A stretch of 10,466 bases of DNA, taken from positions 1-10,466 of the forward strand of contig JANXNT010000206.1 in assembly GCA_025353985.1 (NCBI GenBank), written 5' to 3'. A program made the translations under genes and the position numbers. Below the pieces are notes generated by a model. It saw only the letters and a list, made by a program, of their open reading frames with translations. It was not told the origin of the DNA and did no database searches. This document shows positions 1-7,671 of the stretch, in pieces (position 1 is the stretch's first letter; each line of letters opens with the position of its first letter). Source of the stretch: Limnoglobus sp. (GTDB lineage: Bacteria > Planctomycetota > Planctomycetia > Gemmatales > Gemmataceae).

Positions 1-1446
1 GAACTGCCGGAAGAACTGCCCCGTAAGCCCCGGTATGAACGCGCACGGTACGAACACGACGACGAGCACTAGCGAGACGCCAATGATCGCCCCGCCGACT
101 TCACGCATCGCTTGTTCGGTCGCTGCGAGCGGTATCATGCCCTTCGCAAGGTTCACCTCGACGGCCTCGACGACAACGATTGCATCGTCGACGACGATAC
201 CGATGGCCAACACTAATCCGAACAGTGTCAGGTTGTTGATCGAGTACCCGAGTGCGGCTAACGCCGCGAACGTGCCAACGAGGGCAACGGGCACCGCGAG
301 CATCGGAATTAACGCCGCTCGCCAGTTTTGCAGGAAGAGCAATACGACGATGGCCACGAGCGCGATCGCCTCGAAAAGCGTCTTAACGACCTCCTCGACC
401 GAGGCTTGCACGAAGGTGGTCGGGTCGAAGACGATCGAATATTTCATGCCGTCGGGGAAGCGGGCTTGGAGTTCGATCATCTTCGCACGGACGAGCCGCG
501 CGGTGTCGAAGGCGTTCGCGCCGGGCAACTGAAAGATCGGCATACCGACCGAGGGACGACCATCGAGTGTCGTCGAACTGTCGTAACTTCGCGCACCGAA
601 TTCGACGCCGTTCTTTTCGCGCACGACATCGCGGAGGTAAACGAGTTGCTCGCCGGCAGGACCAGATTTGACAACGATATTTTCGAACGCCTTTTCGTCG
701 GGTAGTCGCCCGCGGGTCGTGAGGACGAGTTGAAACGACTGCCCTGTTGGGGCCGGTGGCGCGCCGATCTGCCCGGCCGCCACTTGCTGATTCTGCGTCC
801 GAATTGCCTGAACGACCTCTGGGCCCGTCAGTTGAAAATCGGCCATCTTGTTCGGATCGAGCCAGACGCGCATCGAGTATTCGCGTTCACCGAACATGAA
901 GACATCGCCGACGCCGTCGAGTTTCGCAAGCTCGTCTTTTACGTTGATTTTGGCATAATTGCTCACCTCCAACTGCTCGAACTTCGCCTTCTTCGTCGCG
1001 GGGTCTTCATCGGCGAACATCGTCACAACGAGCAAAATTGCCGTCGACTGCTTCTTGGTCACGACGCCGATTTGCTTTACGACGTCTGGTAGTTTCGGTG
1101 TGGCAATCGAGACGCGATTCTGAACGAGCACCTGCGCCTGATCCGGATTCGTGCCGACTTTGAACGTGAGTACGAGCCGCATCGCACCATCGTTCGTACT
1201 TTGCGATTCCATGTAGAGGAGGTTTTCGACACCGTTGATTTGTTCTTCGATCGGCGCGGCTACGGTGTCGGAAACCGTCTTGGCATCGGCACCGGGGTAG
1301 ATCGCAGTGACGACGACCTGCGGCGGCACCACGTTCGGATATTGCGCGATCGGCAACACCGTCAACGCGAGCACGCCGACGAGGACCGTCACGATCGACA
1401 GCACCATCGCGAACACCGGACGGCGCGTGAAAAAGAGTGCGAACAT
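1..1446 (-). CDS. RND efflux pump inner-membrane subunit, AcrB/MexB (HAE1) type, partial
   Basis: Inner-membrane proton/drug antiporter of the resistance-nodulation-division family; it would work with the adaptor encoded directly upstream and an outer membrane channel not in view. The 482 N-terminal codons are present (the family is about 1,030-1,060 aa) and the frame is open to the window edge. Visible parts: TM1 at residues 11-31 after a short MFALFFTRRP start, the porter-domain opening IAQYPNV (33-39), the YPGA motif (50-53), the first porter half to about 340, then TM2-TM5 from about 357. The IGIVVDDAIVVVEAVE stretch (415-430) carries the paired aspartates D420/D421, equivalent to AcrB D407/D408 of the proton relay. 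The usual ENV after this motif is EAV here. It starts 37 bases after the adaptor stop, with GGAAAG about 12 bases upstream of ATG. Family assignment is firm; the substrate cannot be read from the sequence. Confidence 0.97.
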   Translation of the reverse strand, partial: MFALFFTRRPVFAMVLSIVTVLVGVLALTVLPIAQYPNVVPPQVVVTAIYPGADAKTVSDTVAAPIEEQINGVENLLYMESQSTNDGAMRLVLTFKVGTNPDQAQVLVQNRVSIATPKLPDVVKQIGVVTKKQSTAILLVVTMFADEDPATKKAKFEQLEVSNYAKINVKDELAKLDGVGDVFMFGEREYSMRVWLDPNKMADFQLTGPEVVQAIRTQNQQVAAGQIGAPPAPTGQSFQLVLTTRGRLPDEKAFENIVVKSGPAGEQLVYLRDVVREKNGVEFGARSYDSSTTLDGRPSVGMPIFQLPGANAFDTARLVRAKMIELQARFPDGMKYSIVFDPTTFVQASVEEVVKTLFEAIALVAIVVLLFLQNWRAALIPMLAVPVALVGTFAALAALGYSINNLTLFGLVLAIGIVVDDAIVVVEAVEVNLAKGMIPLAATEQAMREVGGAIIGVSLVLVVVFVPCAFIPGLTGQFFRQF

Positions 1447-1483
1447 AGCGTGTCGTCTTTCCAGATTTCGGTGGGAAAAATCG

Positions 1484-2707
1484 TTACGAGCCGGCAACCT
1501 TCGGGTTCACTTTCACACCGGGTCGCACTCGCAACAACCCGTTGACGATGACGCGATCTTTCGCGGTCAGCCCCGATTCGACGATCTGAGTAGAGACGCG
1601 GTCGACCTGGCGAAGCGGGCCAAGGACCACGGCGCGGAACTCGACTTCGTCCTTTTCGTTGACGACGTAAACGAACTTCTGCCGTTGCTGGCTACCGACG
1701 GCGATCTCCGGCACGGTGATCGATTTCTTCGCCTTGCCTGCCTCGATGCGGACGCGCACCGAGTTTCCTGGCGAGAGTTGAAAGTTCGGCGGCGGGTTCC
1801 GGAAGACCGCGCGGACTTCGCGGCTGCCTGTGCCACGAACGATCTCGGGCGCGATGTAATCGACATACCCCGCATACGGGTAACCATCGTCGTCGAGCCT
1901 GCCAATCCAACACTTTAACGGCGTGCTCGTCGTACGCGGATCAGGGATTTCGGCTTTGGCCACGAGATTTTGATACATCAGCGAAGTGCGTTCGTCGGCG
2001 TCAAAATAAGCGTGAATTGGGTCGGTCGAGGTGATCTTGCAAAGGAGTGTCTGTCCGGCCTGAACGAGATTGCCTTCGGTAATCAGCGTGCGCGAAACAC
2101 GCGCCAGTATGGGCTTATCCTCACCGGCGTTCACTTTCGTTTCGATATCCTTGATCTCGACGCGGATCGTGCAATTCTTGCGGTCGAATCGGGCTTTATC
2201 CACGGCCGCCTCTGCCGAACCGGTCGCGGCTTTCGCCGATGTTCGAGCCGCCTCTGCCGCTTCCTTTGTTGTTTTGCGCTTATCGAATTCCTCTGCACTC
2301 AACGCGGCCTTCGTTTTCTCCGCACGATCGAATTCCGACGCGGCCTGACGATACTGAGACTCTGCGGTGGCGATGTCAGCCTTAGTCTTTTCGACCGTTG
2401 CCAGCGCGCTCTTCAGTGCCGCTTCGTACGGCTCGGGGTCGATTTCGTACAGCACGTCGCCCGCTTTCACCAGTGCGCCATCGGTGAAGTGCACCTTCTT
2501 TAAGTAGCCATTCACCTGTGCGCGAATTTCGACTTCGCGTGCCGCACGGAGGCGACCGGTGAACTCGGTGTACGATTCGAGATCTTGCTCAAGTGGGTTT
2601 GTCACCGTCACTATAGGCGGTTCGGCGGGTTGAACGGGAGGCGGTGCTTTCGCACAACCGAGCATCGAAACGAGCATCGCGCACGGCAGGAACCGTCGGC
2701 AAATCAT
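1484..2707 (-). CDS. RND/MacA-type periplasmic adaptor (membrane fusion protein), lipoprotein
   Basis: A 407-aa adaptor that bridges an inner-membrane pump to an outer membrane channel. The start at 2707 is chosen because it has GGAG seven bases upstream and gives a short lipoprotein signal (MICRRF..., hydrophobic stretch, SMLGC with lipidated Cys18). The frame stays open for 79 more codons upstream, but that stretch lies inside the preceding permease gene. Domain order: beta-barrel/lipoyl entry with TEFTGRL (about 47-53), half-lipoyl VNGYLKKVHF and DGALVKAGDVLYEIDP (about 65-92), a charged alpha-helical hairpin (about 93-170), second lipoyl half, beta-barrel, and a membrane-proximal domain with the C-terminal DRVIVNGLLRVRPG motif. 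Composition and order match HlyD_D23/AcrA-like adaptors. It lies between the ABC permease and the RND pump, so it could serve either; adjacency and family similarity favour the RND pump. Confidence 0.95.
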   Translation of the reverse strand: MICRRFLPCAMLVSMLGCAKAPPPVQPAEPPIVTVTNPLEQDLESYTEFTGRLRAAREVEIRAQVNGYLKKVHFTDGALVKAGDVLYEIDPEPYEAALKSALATVEKTKADIATAESQYRQAASEFDRAEKTKAALSAEEFDKRKTTKEAAEAARTSAKAATGSAEAAVDKARFDRKNCTIRVEIKDIETKVNAGEDKPILARVSRTLITEGNLVQAGQTLLCKITSTDPIHAYFDADERTSLMYQNLVAKAEIPDPRTTSTPLKCWIGRLDDDGYPYAGYVDYIAPEIVRGTGSREVRAVFRNPPPNFQLSPGNSVRVRIEAGKAKKSITVPEIAVGSQQRQKFVYVVNEKDEVEFRAVVLGPLRQVDRVSTQIVESGLTAKDRVIVNGLLRVRPGVKVNPKVAGS

Positions 2708-2714
2708 ATTAAAA

Positions 2715-2737
2715 CTCCGTGAAAGGGTCTCACGGAG
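2715..2737 (-). promoter_or_regulatory. Perfect hairpin occluding the adaptor gene's Shine-Dalgarno
   Basis: Read on the minus strand, CTCCGTGA (2737-2730), a 7-base loop GACCCTT (2729-2723) and TCACGGAG (2722-2715) form a perfect 8-bp stem. The 3' arm ends in GGAG, which is the only good Shine-Dalgarno of the adaptor gene, followed by TTTTAAT and the ATG at 2707. The stem therefore buries the ribosome binding site. Because it is followed by four Ts it could also act as a weak intrinsic terminator after the permease gene, which stops at 2764. The pairing is directly visible; a regulatory role is inferred. Confidence 0.6.
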
Positions 2738-2763
2738 ATAATACCGAATTCGTGTGTAAAACC

Positions 2764-5484
2764 TTACTCGTAAGCGATTGCGTCGGGGATGCGCATTCGC
2801 ACCGCGTGTAGTGCTGGCAGCAGGCCCGCGAGTGTGGCGATGCTGATCGCACCGATGGAGATCAGGATCGTCTGACGCCACGGTACGAGCAAATCGAACG
2901 AGAAGCCGGACTCTTCGACCATCACGACTTGCAACACGTACCACTGCATTGGCAGCCCGAATAGCACGCCGAGTACGGTTCCGAACACGCCCATGAGTGC
3001 GGCTTCGGCGAGTACCGAACGGATCACTTGCCCCGGTGTTGCGCCGACAGCGAGGAGCAATCCGAGTTCGCGTTTGCGCTGCAACACCGAAATGAGTAGC
3101 GCCGTGACGACGCCGAGCGACGCGACGATACCGACGATGATTTGCTGCAAATACGCGAGCTTGTAGACGCGGTCGATGAGGTCGGTGAAGAACGTGCGGA
3201 TCGTTTTGTTGTTCACGGTGAACAAGCCGCGGTCCGCCACGTACGATTTCAAACGATCGATCGCGACCGCATCGTTGGGGTCGTTCATAAAGACATGGGC
3301 AACATCGACGCGCTCATCGCGGAACAGTTTCGCGTACACGGCACGGTCGATCATCAACGAGCCGCGGCTCCACGAATAATCGATCATCGAATCGGCCACG
3401 AGCAAATTCACCGGCCCGTTCGGCCCCGGCAGTACGATGGTGTCGCCCGGTTTGATGCCGTGTTTCAGCGTGAAGTTATCGGAAATGACGACCTCCGGAC
3501 GGCCCGCAATTTTCCGGAGCTTGTCGAGTTCCGGCAATCCCGACGGCGCGCGTTTCTGCGTGGCATCGGCGAATGGCGCAACGTCGACAGCGGTCATGAA
3601 AATCACGGTGCCGTTGTATTCGGGGCGAACATACCGCAACCCCGTCGCGCGTTCGACGCCCGGCAACTTTGCCAATTCCAGCGGCACGTGCGGTTCCATC
3701 GGGGCCTGCGAACTCGTCGCCGATGCGAGGTTCCCCGCGAACACGAAATGCTCGGCCTGCACCAACTCATATAGCCACTTCGTTACGGGGACTTCGTTAC
3801 TTTTGCCTACGCCGGCCGTCTGAATCATCACGGCGACGCCCGCACCGAGCGCGCCGATGACGACACCCGTGCGGCCCGGCGAGCGGATGAGATTGTCCGC
3901 CGCGAGCCGCGCTTCGATCGGTAACACGCGACGCAGCACCGGTTGCACGAGCCGCACCAGCACGCCGACGATGATCGGGGCCGCCAGTAATAATCCGATC
4001 AGCGTCGTCATCATTCCGCCGAACGCACCGACGCGGTGAGGTAGCGCGTGCCGCGATAAAACTAACGCCACGCCACCGGCGATCAGTGTGGCACACGTCA
4101 CTTTGTGCGCGATCTGCCACGGGCCGTGGACATTGTCCGCGCTACGGCGGACGGCATCGGCGGGTTCATCCGACGCCGCTTGCAGTGCCGGTACCAGCGC
4201 GGCGATTAACGACGTGAGCACGCCCGCAAGCATCGCGAAGCCGAGCGTCGCCAGCGATGGCGAGCCGGGATCGACTTCGGGGTTCAAGAAAATCGAGCCG
4301 AGTTCCTCGCGGAATTCGTTGAGCGTCAGCCGTGCCATCGCGATGCCGAGTGGCACGCCGAACGCGGCCCCGATGACGCCGAGCAAGACGGCGGCAATCG
4401 TAAATAGTCGAATGATCTGCCAGCGCGTCGCGCCGATCGACCGCAAAATGCCGATGTCGTGGCGACGCTCGGCGACCGTTACCGATAGCGCGTTGTAAAC
4501 GAGAAACAACCCGACGATCATCGCGCCGAGCGAACAGAGCAGGAAGCCAACCTGGAAGCCGTTGACGATCTCTTGCGTCGATTGCCCCTGCGTTTCCTGG
4601 GTGTAAGTCTTGCCGCGACCGCCGACGATGTTCTGGACTGTCACCGCCATGTCATCGGGTTTGAGCTTCGACGCGGTGGCGGGATCGAAGAAGAGATCGA
4701 TGCGATTCACACGCTGCGGGAATGCGGCATCCCAGACGGTTTCGATCATCGCGCCGCCGACCGCCGCCGCTGCAGGGGCCGGGCCAGAGCGGACGAACCG
4801 AGCGGCTTGGCCGATCTCCATGCCGACGAAGTTTTTGCCGAGCGTGGCGAGCGGCGAATCGTCTTCGACATCGACAACGCCAATCGGCAGGCACGAAATA
4901 TCGCGGCTACCGAACCGCACGACAATCGGCGTGCCGGACGCGCCGCGGCGTTTTCGCTCTTCGTACAGCGCCCGACTCACGATAATGAGCCGCCCCGGAA
5001 TGCGGTCGTAAATCTCCGATGCCTCGGTAAACTTCCCTGCTTTCACGGCCGCGTATACGAGCGCCAGTTGAAACAGCGGGCCTTCGCGCGTCGCTTCGAC
5101 TTTCACTTTCAGCGTATTTTCGCCACCGAGAAGCTGGAACGAAAGTTCGGTGCCAATCAGCACCGCCGAGCGATCATCGAGGCCCGGCAACGAGATGCGT
5201 TCGTATACGAGAGGCTGTACCGATGCCACCCCCGGCACGTTCGCGTTGCGGAGTTCGTCCGCCACCGAACGCAGCACGCCAACCTCGCCGTTGTGAACGA
5301 ACAGATCGGAGGATCGCTTAAGCGGGGTCGTTGTTTCGGTCGCTGCGGTTTCGATGCATTGCGTGAGGATGCGCGATGAGACGAGCGTGGCCACTCCGAG
5401 TGCGATGCTCGCGATAATGAGGGCCGCGCGATCCCAACGGTGCAGCAAATAGCGAACGCTGAGCAAACGATAAAGCGGCGGCAT
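2764..5484 (-). CDS. ABC transporter permease, duplicated FtsX domain (YbbP-like, 10 TM)
   Basis: A 906-aa permease that would pair with the ATPase two genes upstream. Ten hydrophobic segments are visible, at about residues 20-42, 312-334, 358-384, 414-436, 464-480, 488-514, 540-560, and three at the C-terminus. Two large extracytoplasmic domains lie between TM1/TM2 and TM7/TM8. Two FtsX blocks are recognisable by their coupling motifs: ERRHDIGILRSIGATRWQII near 341 and KRELGLLLAVGATPGQVI near the C-terminus. The 10-TM layout resembles YbbP rather than the 4-TM MacB. ATG at 5484 is preferred over GTG at 5490 because the only purine-rich stretch (GAAAG) has usable spacing to ATG alone. It begins 25 bases after the zinc-ribbon gene. 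A lipid/lipoprotein or hydrophobic-compound export role is typical of the family; the substrate is unknown. Confidence 0.9.
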   Translation of the reverse strand: MPPLYRLLSVRYLLHRWDRAALIIASIALGVATLVSSRILTQCIETAATETTTPLKRSSDLFVHNGEVGVLRSVADELRNANVPGVASVQPLVYERISLPGLDDRSAVLIGTELSFQLLGGENTLKVKVEATREGPLFQLALVYAAVKAGKFTEASEIYDRIPGRLIIVSRALYEERKRRGASGTPIVVRFGSRDISCLPIGVVDVEDDSPLATLGKNFVGMEIGQAARFVRSGPAPAAAAVGGAMIETVWDAAFPQRVNRIDLFFDPATASKLKPDDMAVTVQNIVGGRGKTYTQETQGQSTQEIVNGFQVGFLLCSLGAMIVGLFLVYNALSVTVAERRHDIGILRSIGATRWQIIRLFTIAAVLLGVIGAAFGVPLGIAMARLTLNEFREELGSIFLNPEVDPGSPSLATLGFAMLAGVLTSLIAALVPALQAASDEPADAVRRSADNVHGPWQIAHKVTCATLIAGGVALVLSRHALPHRVGAFGGMMTTLIGLLLAAPIIVGVLVRLVQPVLRRVLPIEARLAADNLIRSPGRTGVVIGALGAGVAVMIQTAGVGKSNEVPVTKWLYELVQAEHFVFAGNLASATSSQAPMEPHVPLELAKLPGVERATGLRYVRPEYNGTVIFMTAVDVAPFADATQKRAPSGLPELDKLRKIAGRPEVVISDNFTLKHGIKPGDTIVLPGPNGPVNLLVADSMIDYSWSRGSLMIDRAVYAKLFRDERVDVAHVFMNDPNDAVAIDRLKSYVADRGLFTVNNKTIRTFFTDLIDRVYKLAYLQQIIVGIVASLGVVTALLISVLQRKRELGLLLAVGATPGQVIRSVLAEAALMGVFGTVLGVLFGLPMQWYVLQVVMVEESGFSFDLLVPWRQTILISIGAISIATLAGLLPALHAVRMRIPDAIAYE

Positions 5485-5509
5485 GGGCACTTTCGAGACG
5501 GTGAAAATT

Positions 5510-5935
5510 TTACCCGCGGAGTATCGCGAGCAACCCCAGTAGCAGCACGAAGGCGAGGACGATCACGTAAACGACTTTCGTGATCGGACCTTCCTCGTTC
5601 TCCGCCGATTCGGTGCGTTCGGTATCCGATTCGTAGTAGTTGTGGCTGCGTCGAGTTCGGCGCGACGGCCTGCGTTCGAACTCCTCGTCTTCGTCTTTGC
5701 GCGCCTTTGGTTTCTTCGGGAGGTCGGGTTCCTGCATCGCGAACGTTCCGGAATCGCTGCTCGGAACGGGCTTCGGCGGCGGGGGACGCTTCTTCGCGCC
5801 CGGTCGATTTTCGGCTTTCAAATGCGGTGGCACGAACTCATTTTCGCACGCCGGGCAGGTGATCCGCTGATCGACGACCGCATCGGGGGGAATACCAACT
5901 CGCGTGCCGCAAAGCGGGCAAGGCATCGTCGCCAT
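5510..5935 (-). CDS. Zinc-ribbon protein with disordered linker and C-terminal membrane anchor
   Basis: A 141-aa protein of unknown function. The N-terminus has two CxxC knuckles (C6-x2-C9 and C27-x2-C30), a zinc-ribbon/MJ0042-like module. A long, low-complexity linker rich in Pro, Lys, Arg, Glu and Asp follows (about 40-112), then a single hydrophobic segment of about 20 residues (about 117-138) ending LRG, so the ribbon should face the cytoplasm with the protein tail-anchored. Two-knuckle proteins with a TM tail are common in planctomycetes, but I cannot assign a role. It lies 8 bases after the ATPase stop and 25 bases before the permease start, so it is co-transcribed with them. GAAGG lies about 11 bases upstream of ATG. 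A second in-frame ATG at codon 4 is possible. Confidence 0.8.
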   Translation of the reverse strand: MATMPCPLCGTRVGIPPDAVVDQRITCPACENEFVPPHLKAENRPGAKKRPPPPKPVPSSDSGTFAMQEPDLPKKPKARKDEDEEFERRPSRRTRRSHNYYESDTERTESAENEEGPITKVVYVIVLAFVLLLGLLAILRG

Positions 5936-5943
5936 TGGGGATT

Positions 5944-6627
5944 TTACCTTCGCACCGGTTCGTCGGATTCGATCACGCCATCGCGGATTTTCACGAGCCG
6001 CGTACCATACGCCGCCGCCGACGGATCGTGCGTCACCAAGATGACCGCCCGCCGATTCGGCGCGGGTAACTTCGATAAGAGTTCGAGGATATCGCGGCTC
6101 GTGGCCGTATCGAGATTCCCCGTCGGCTCATCGCAAAGCACCGCATCCGGGTCGGCGATCAACGCCCGTGCCACCGCCACACGCTGCATCTCGCCGCCGG
6201 ATAATTCTTCGGGGTAATGGTCTTTACGTGGGTCTAATCCGACGTTCTGTAGGCACTCGATGGCCCGCGCCATCGCTAGCCGTCGCGCCGTTCCACCGAG
6301 CAACAATGGCAACGCCACATTCTCGGCTGCGGTCAGTGTGGGAAGTAAATTGAATGCCTGAAACACGAAGCCGATCCGCGTGCGTCGCAACAACGATCGC
6401 TCCGAATCCGACATCGCTTGCAGGTTCTGTCCCTGGAAAATGGCCCGGCCCGTCGATGGGGTGTCGAGCGCGCCCATGAGGTGCATCAGCGTCGATTTGC
6501 CCGAACCCGATGGCCCCATAATCGTAACGAATTCGCCACCCGTCACCGACATCGTCACCCCGCGCACGGCGTTCACCACACGGCGACCTTGCTCGTAGGT
6601 TTTCGTCGCATCGTGAAGTTCGATCAT
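5944..6627 (-). CDS. ABC transporter ATP-binding protein, LolD/MacB/YbbA type
   Basis: A 227-aa nucleotide-binding subunit that powers the FtsX-type permease two genes downstream. All catalytic elements are intact: Walker A GPSGSGKST (38-46), Q-loop Q90 in FVFQAFNLLPTLTA, signature LSGGE (142-146), Walker B VLCDEPTGNLD (163-173) with D-loop, and H-loop H200. FQxFNLLP and DEPTGNLD are hallmarks of the LolD/MacB/FtsE-like exporters that partner with FtsX-fold permeases. The start at 6627 (MIELHDATKTY) is preferred because AGGA lies six bases upstream. In-frame upstream starts (ATG at 6663, TTG at 6708) lack such a site and would add a tail not usual for the family. It is the first gene of the five-gene leftward operon. 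Confidence 0.95.
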   Translation of the reverse strand: MIELHDATKTYEQGRRVVNAVRGVTMSVTGGEFVTIMGPSGSGKSTLMHLMGALDTPSTGRAIFQGQNLQAMSDSERSLLRRTRIGFVFQAFNLLPTLTAAENVALPLLLGGTARRLAMARAIECLQNVGLDPRKDHYPEELSGGEMQRVAVARALIADPDAVLCDEPTGNLDTATSRDILELLSKLPAPNRRAVILVTHDPSAAAYGTRLVKIRDGVIESDEPVRR

Positions 6628-6739
6628 GGCCAATCCTGCCCGTTTCCCGTTCGGCGTTGTCATCCGGATGGCAATCTTAACGGAAACGAGCAAAAGAACG
6701 TAGAGCAAGCCGCCGGAACGCCATACCTCCAGTTTAGAC

Positions 6740-6753
6740 GCGCCAAGAGGCGC
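6740..6753 (-). other. Short perfect hairpin in the leader of the efflux operon
   Basis: GCGCC-TCTT-GGCGC (minus strand) is a perfect 5-bp stem with a tetraloop, about 110 bases upstream of the ATPase start. It may be extended by two further pairs past a one-base mismatch. The 206-base gap between the secretin-like gene and the ATPase should contain the operon's promoter, but I see no convincing -35/-10 pair there. The hairpin lacks a T tract and is not a good terminator. Confidence 0.3.
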
Positions 6754-6833
6754 TTCGACAGTGATTGTGTTTCTAACGTTTGATTGGCACGATGGGTCGC
6801 ATAAAAAAGGCTCGCCTCGACGGATGAACTTAG

Positions 6834-7565
6834 TTATTTCACCGGTGCCGGTTTCGGCGGGTTGCCGGAGCGTAGGCTTTCGAGTTCAATCTTTCGGATT
6901 GCGTTGTTGTGCGTTTCTTCGTTCAGTTCGTTGGCGTGGTCCTTGCCCGTAATCAAGAATGCACCCTTGCGTTTGACCACCCGGAGATCGGCCTGCACCG
7001 CCAGCAGTTCGATCGCACTTTCGAGCGGCACGTTCAGAAGGCGCGAGTTGATGAACGTCATCCGGGCATCGCCCGATTGCGGGGCGACGAGGATCGTCAC
7101 ATCGTGATCGTCGGCGATCTCCGCAAGCACCTCGTTGAGCGGCCGTTCCTTGTAAACGCCGGTCACGCGCACGATGGTTTCTCCTTCTGGAACCGGCACA
7201 ATCCCGATGTGGTCTTTGTGTACGATGTACGTGGCTTGAGTGCTTGTAAGCATAATGCCGAGCGCCTTGCCGACACGAAGTCCGCCTACCGATTGTTTGA
7301 TCGTCAGTTTCTTATCGAGTATCGCCGTTTCTCCAGTAGACTTGAACGCCATCTCATCAACGATGAACTTGAGTTTGTGATCCTTTTCCATGATCGCGAT
7401 CAGATCCTTCAACGCCATGCCGTTGAGTTCCTGATTGAGTTTTAATGGCTGACGCAGTTTCGCAACGGTGTCGGCCACGGGGTCTGAGGACGGCTTCGCG
7501 TCTTGGGCTAACGCAACCATTTCGCCCGTCATGCAGAGGCCGATGCAAAGGATCCAGCGTATCAT
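6834..7565 (-). CDS. Secreted protein with two secretin-N/STN-like repeats
   Basis: A 243-aa exported protein. The start at 7565 gives a Sec signal peptide (MIRWILCIGLCM..., probable cleavage after ALA at residue 20), with GGAG eight bases upstream of ATG. The longer open frame up to 7811 runs through a structured intergenic region and is not adopted. Two repeats follow the pattern seen in secretin N-domains and STN domains. Each has a 'GMALKDLIAIME' or 'ERPLNEVLAEIAD' helix opener, a strand such as LKFIVD or VTILVAP, then a second 'helix + strand' unit ending AxYIVHKDHIGIVPV or LRVVKRKGAFLITG. They span about 46-125 and 132-208. A Pro/Lys-rich tail ends the protein. No secretin beta-barrel follows. 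A periplasmic, protein-binding role in a secretion or gating complex is plausible but inferred. The gene appears transcribed alone. Confidence 0.75.
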   Translation of the reverse strand: MIRWILCIGLCMTGEMVALAQDAKPSSDPVADTVAKLRQPLKLNQELNGMALKDLIAIMEKDHKLKFIVDEMAFKSTGETAILDKKLTIKQSVGGLRVGKALGIMLTSTQATYIVHKDHIGIVPVPEGETIVRVTGVYKERPLNEVLAEIADDHDVTILVAPQSGDARMTFINSRLLNVPLESAIELLAVQADLRVVKRKGAFLITGKDHANELNEETHNNAIRKIELESLRSGNPPKPAPVK

Positions 7566-7635
7566 CGCGATTGCTCCAGTGAAACGATTGGGCACTGCCA
7601 GTGTAACGAGATTCGGCGAGATTTCGTTGGCCAGT

Positions 7636-7671
7636 AAAAAGAGCAACTCCGCCGTTGGGGAACGGCGGAGT
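7636..7671 (-). terminator. Intrinsic terminator of the candidate ncRNA (or attenuator)
   Basis: A perfect 11-bp stem (ACTCCGCCGTT 7671... paired with AACGGCGGAGT ending at 7646, minus-strand reading) closes on a CCCC loop. It is followed by TGCTCTTTTT with five consecutive Ts at 7640-7636. The T run starts about five bases after the stem, so the tail is imperfect. No T tract exists on the plus-strand side. It lies 70 bases upstream of the secretin-like start codon. Confidence 0.6.

Noticed and set aside
2708..2944. 79-codon N-terminal extension of the adaptor gene
   Set aside because: It overlaps the permease C-terminus in another frame; the lipoprotein signal and Shine-Dalgarno define the start at 2707.
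3142..5379. Long open frames on the plus strand opposite the permease (for example 3142-3774 and 4573-5379)
   Set aside because: Arg/His-rich translations are typical of the reverse strand of a GC-rich gene; there are no recognisable motifs and the permease on the other strand is well supported.
6677..6724. 15-codon leader ORF preceded by GGAGG in the efflux operon leader
   Set aside because: The GGAGG is only one base from the ATG, too close for initiation, and the peptide has no regulatory signature.
6803..6818. Terminator after the secretin-like gene (AGGCGAGCCT followed by TTTTT on the minus strand)
   Set aside because: The T run is good but the stem is only 3-4 bp with a tiny loop; not supportable as an intrinsic terminator.
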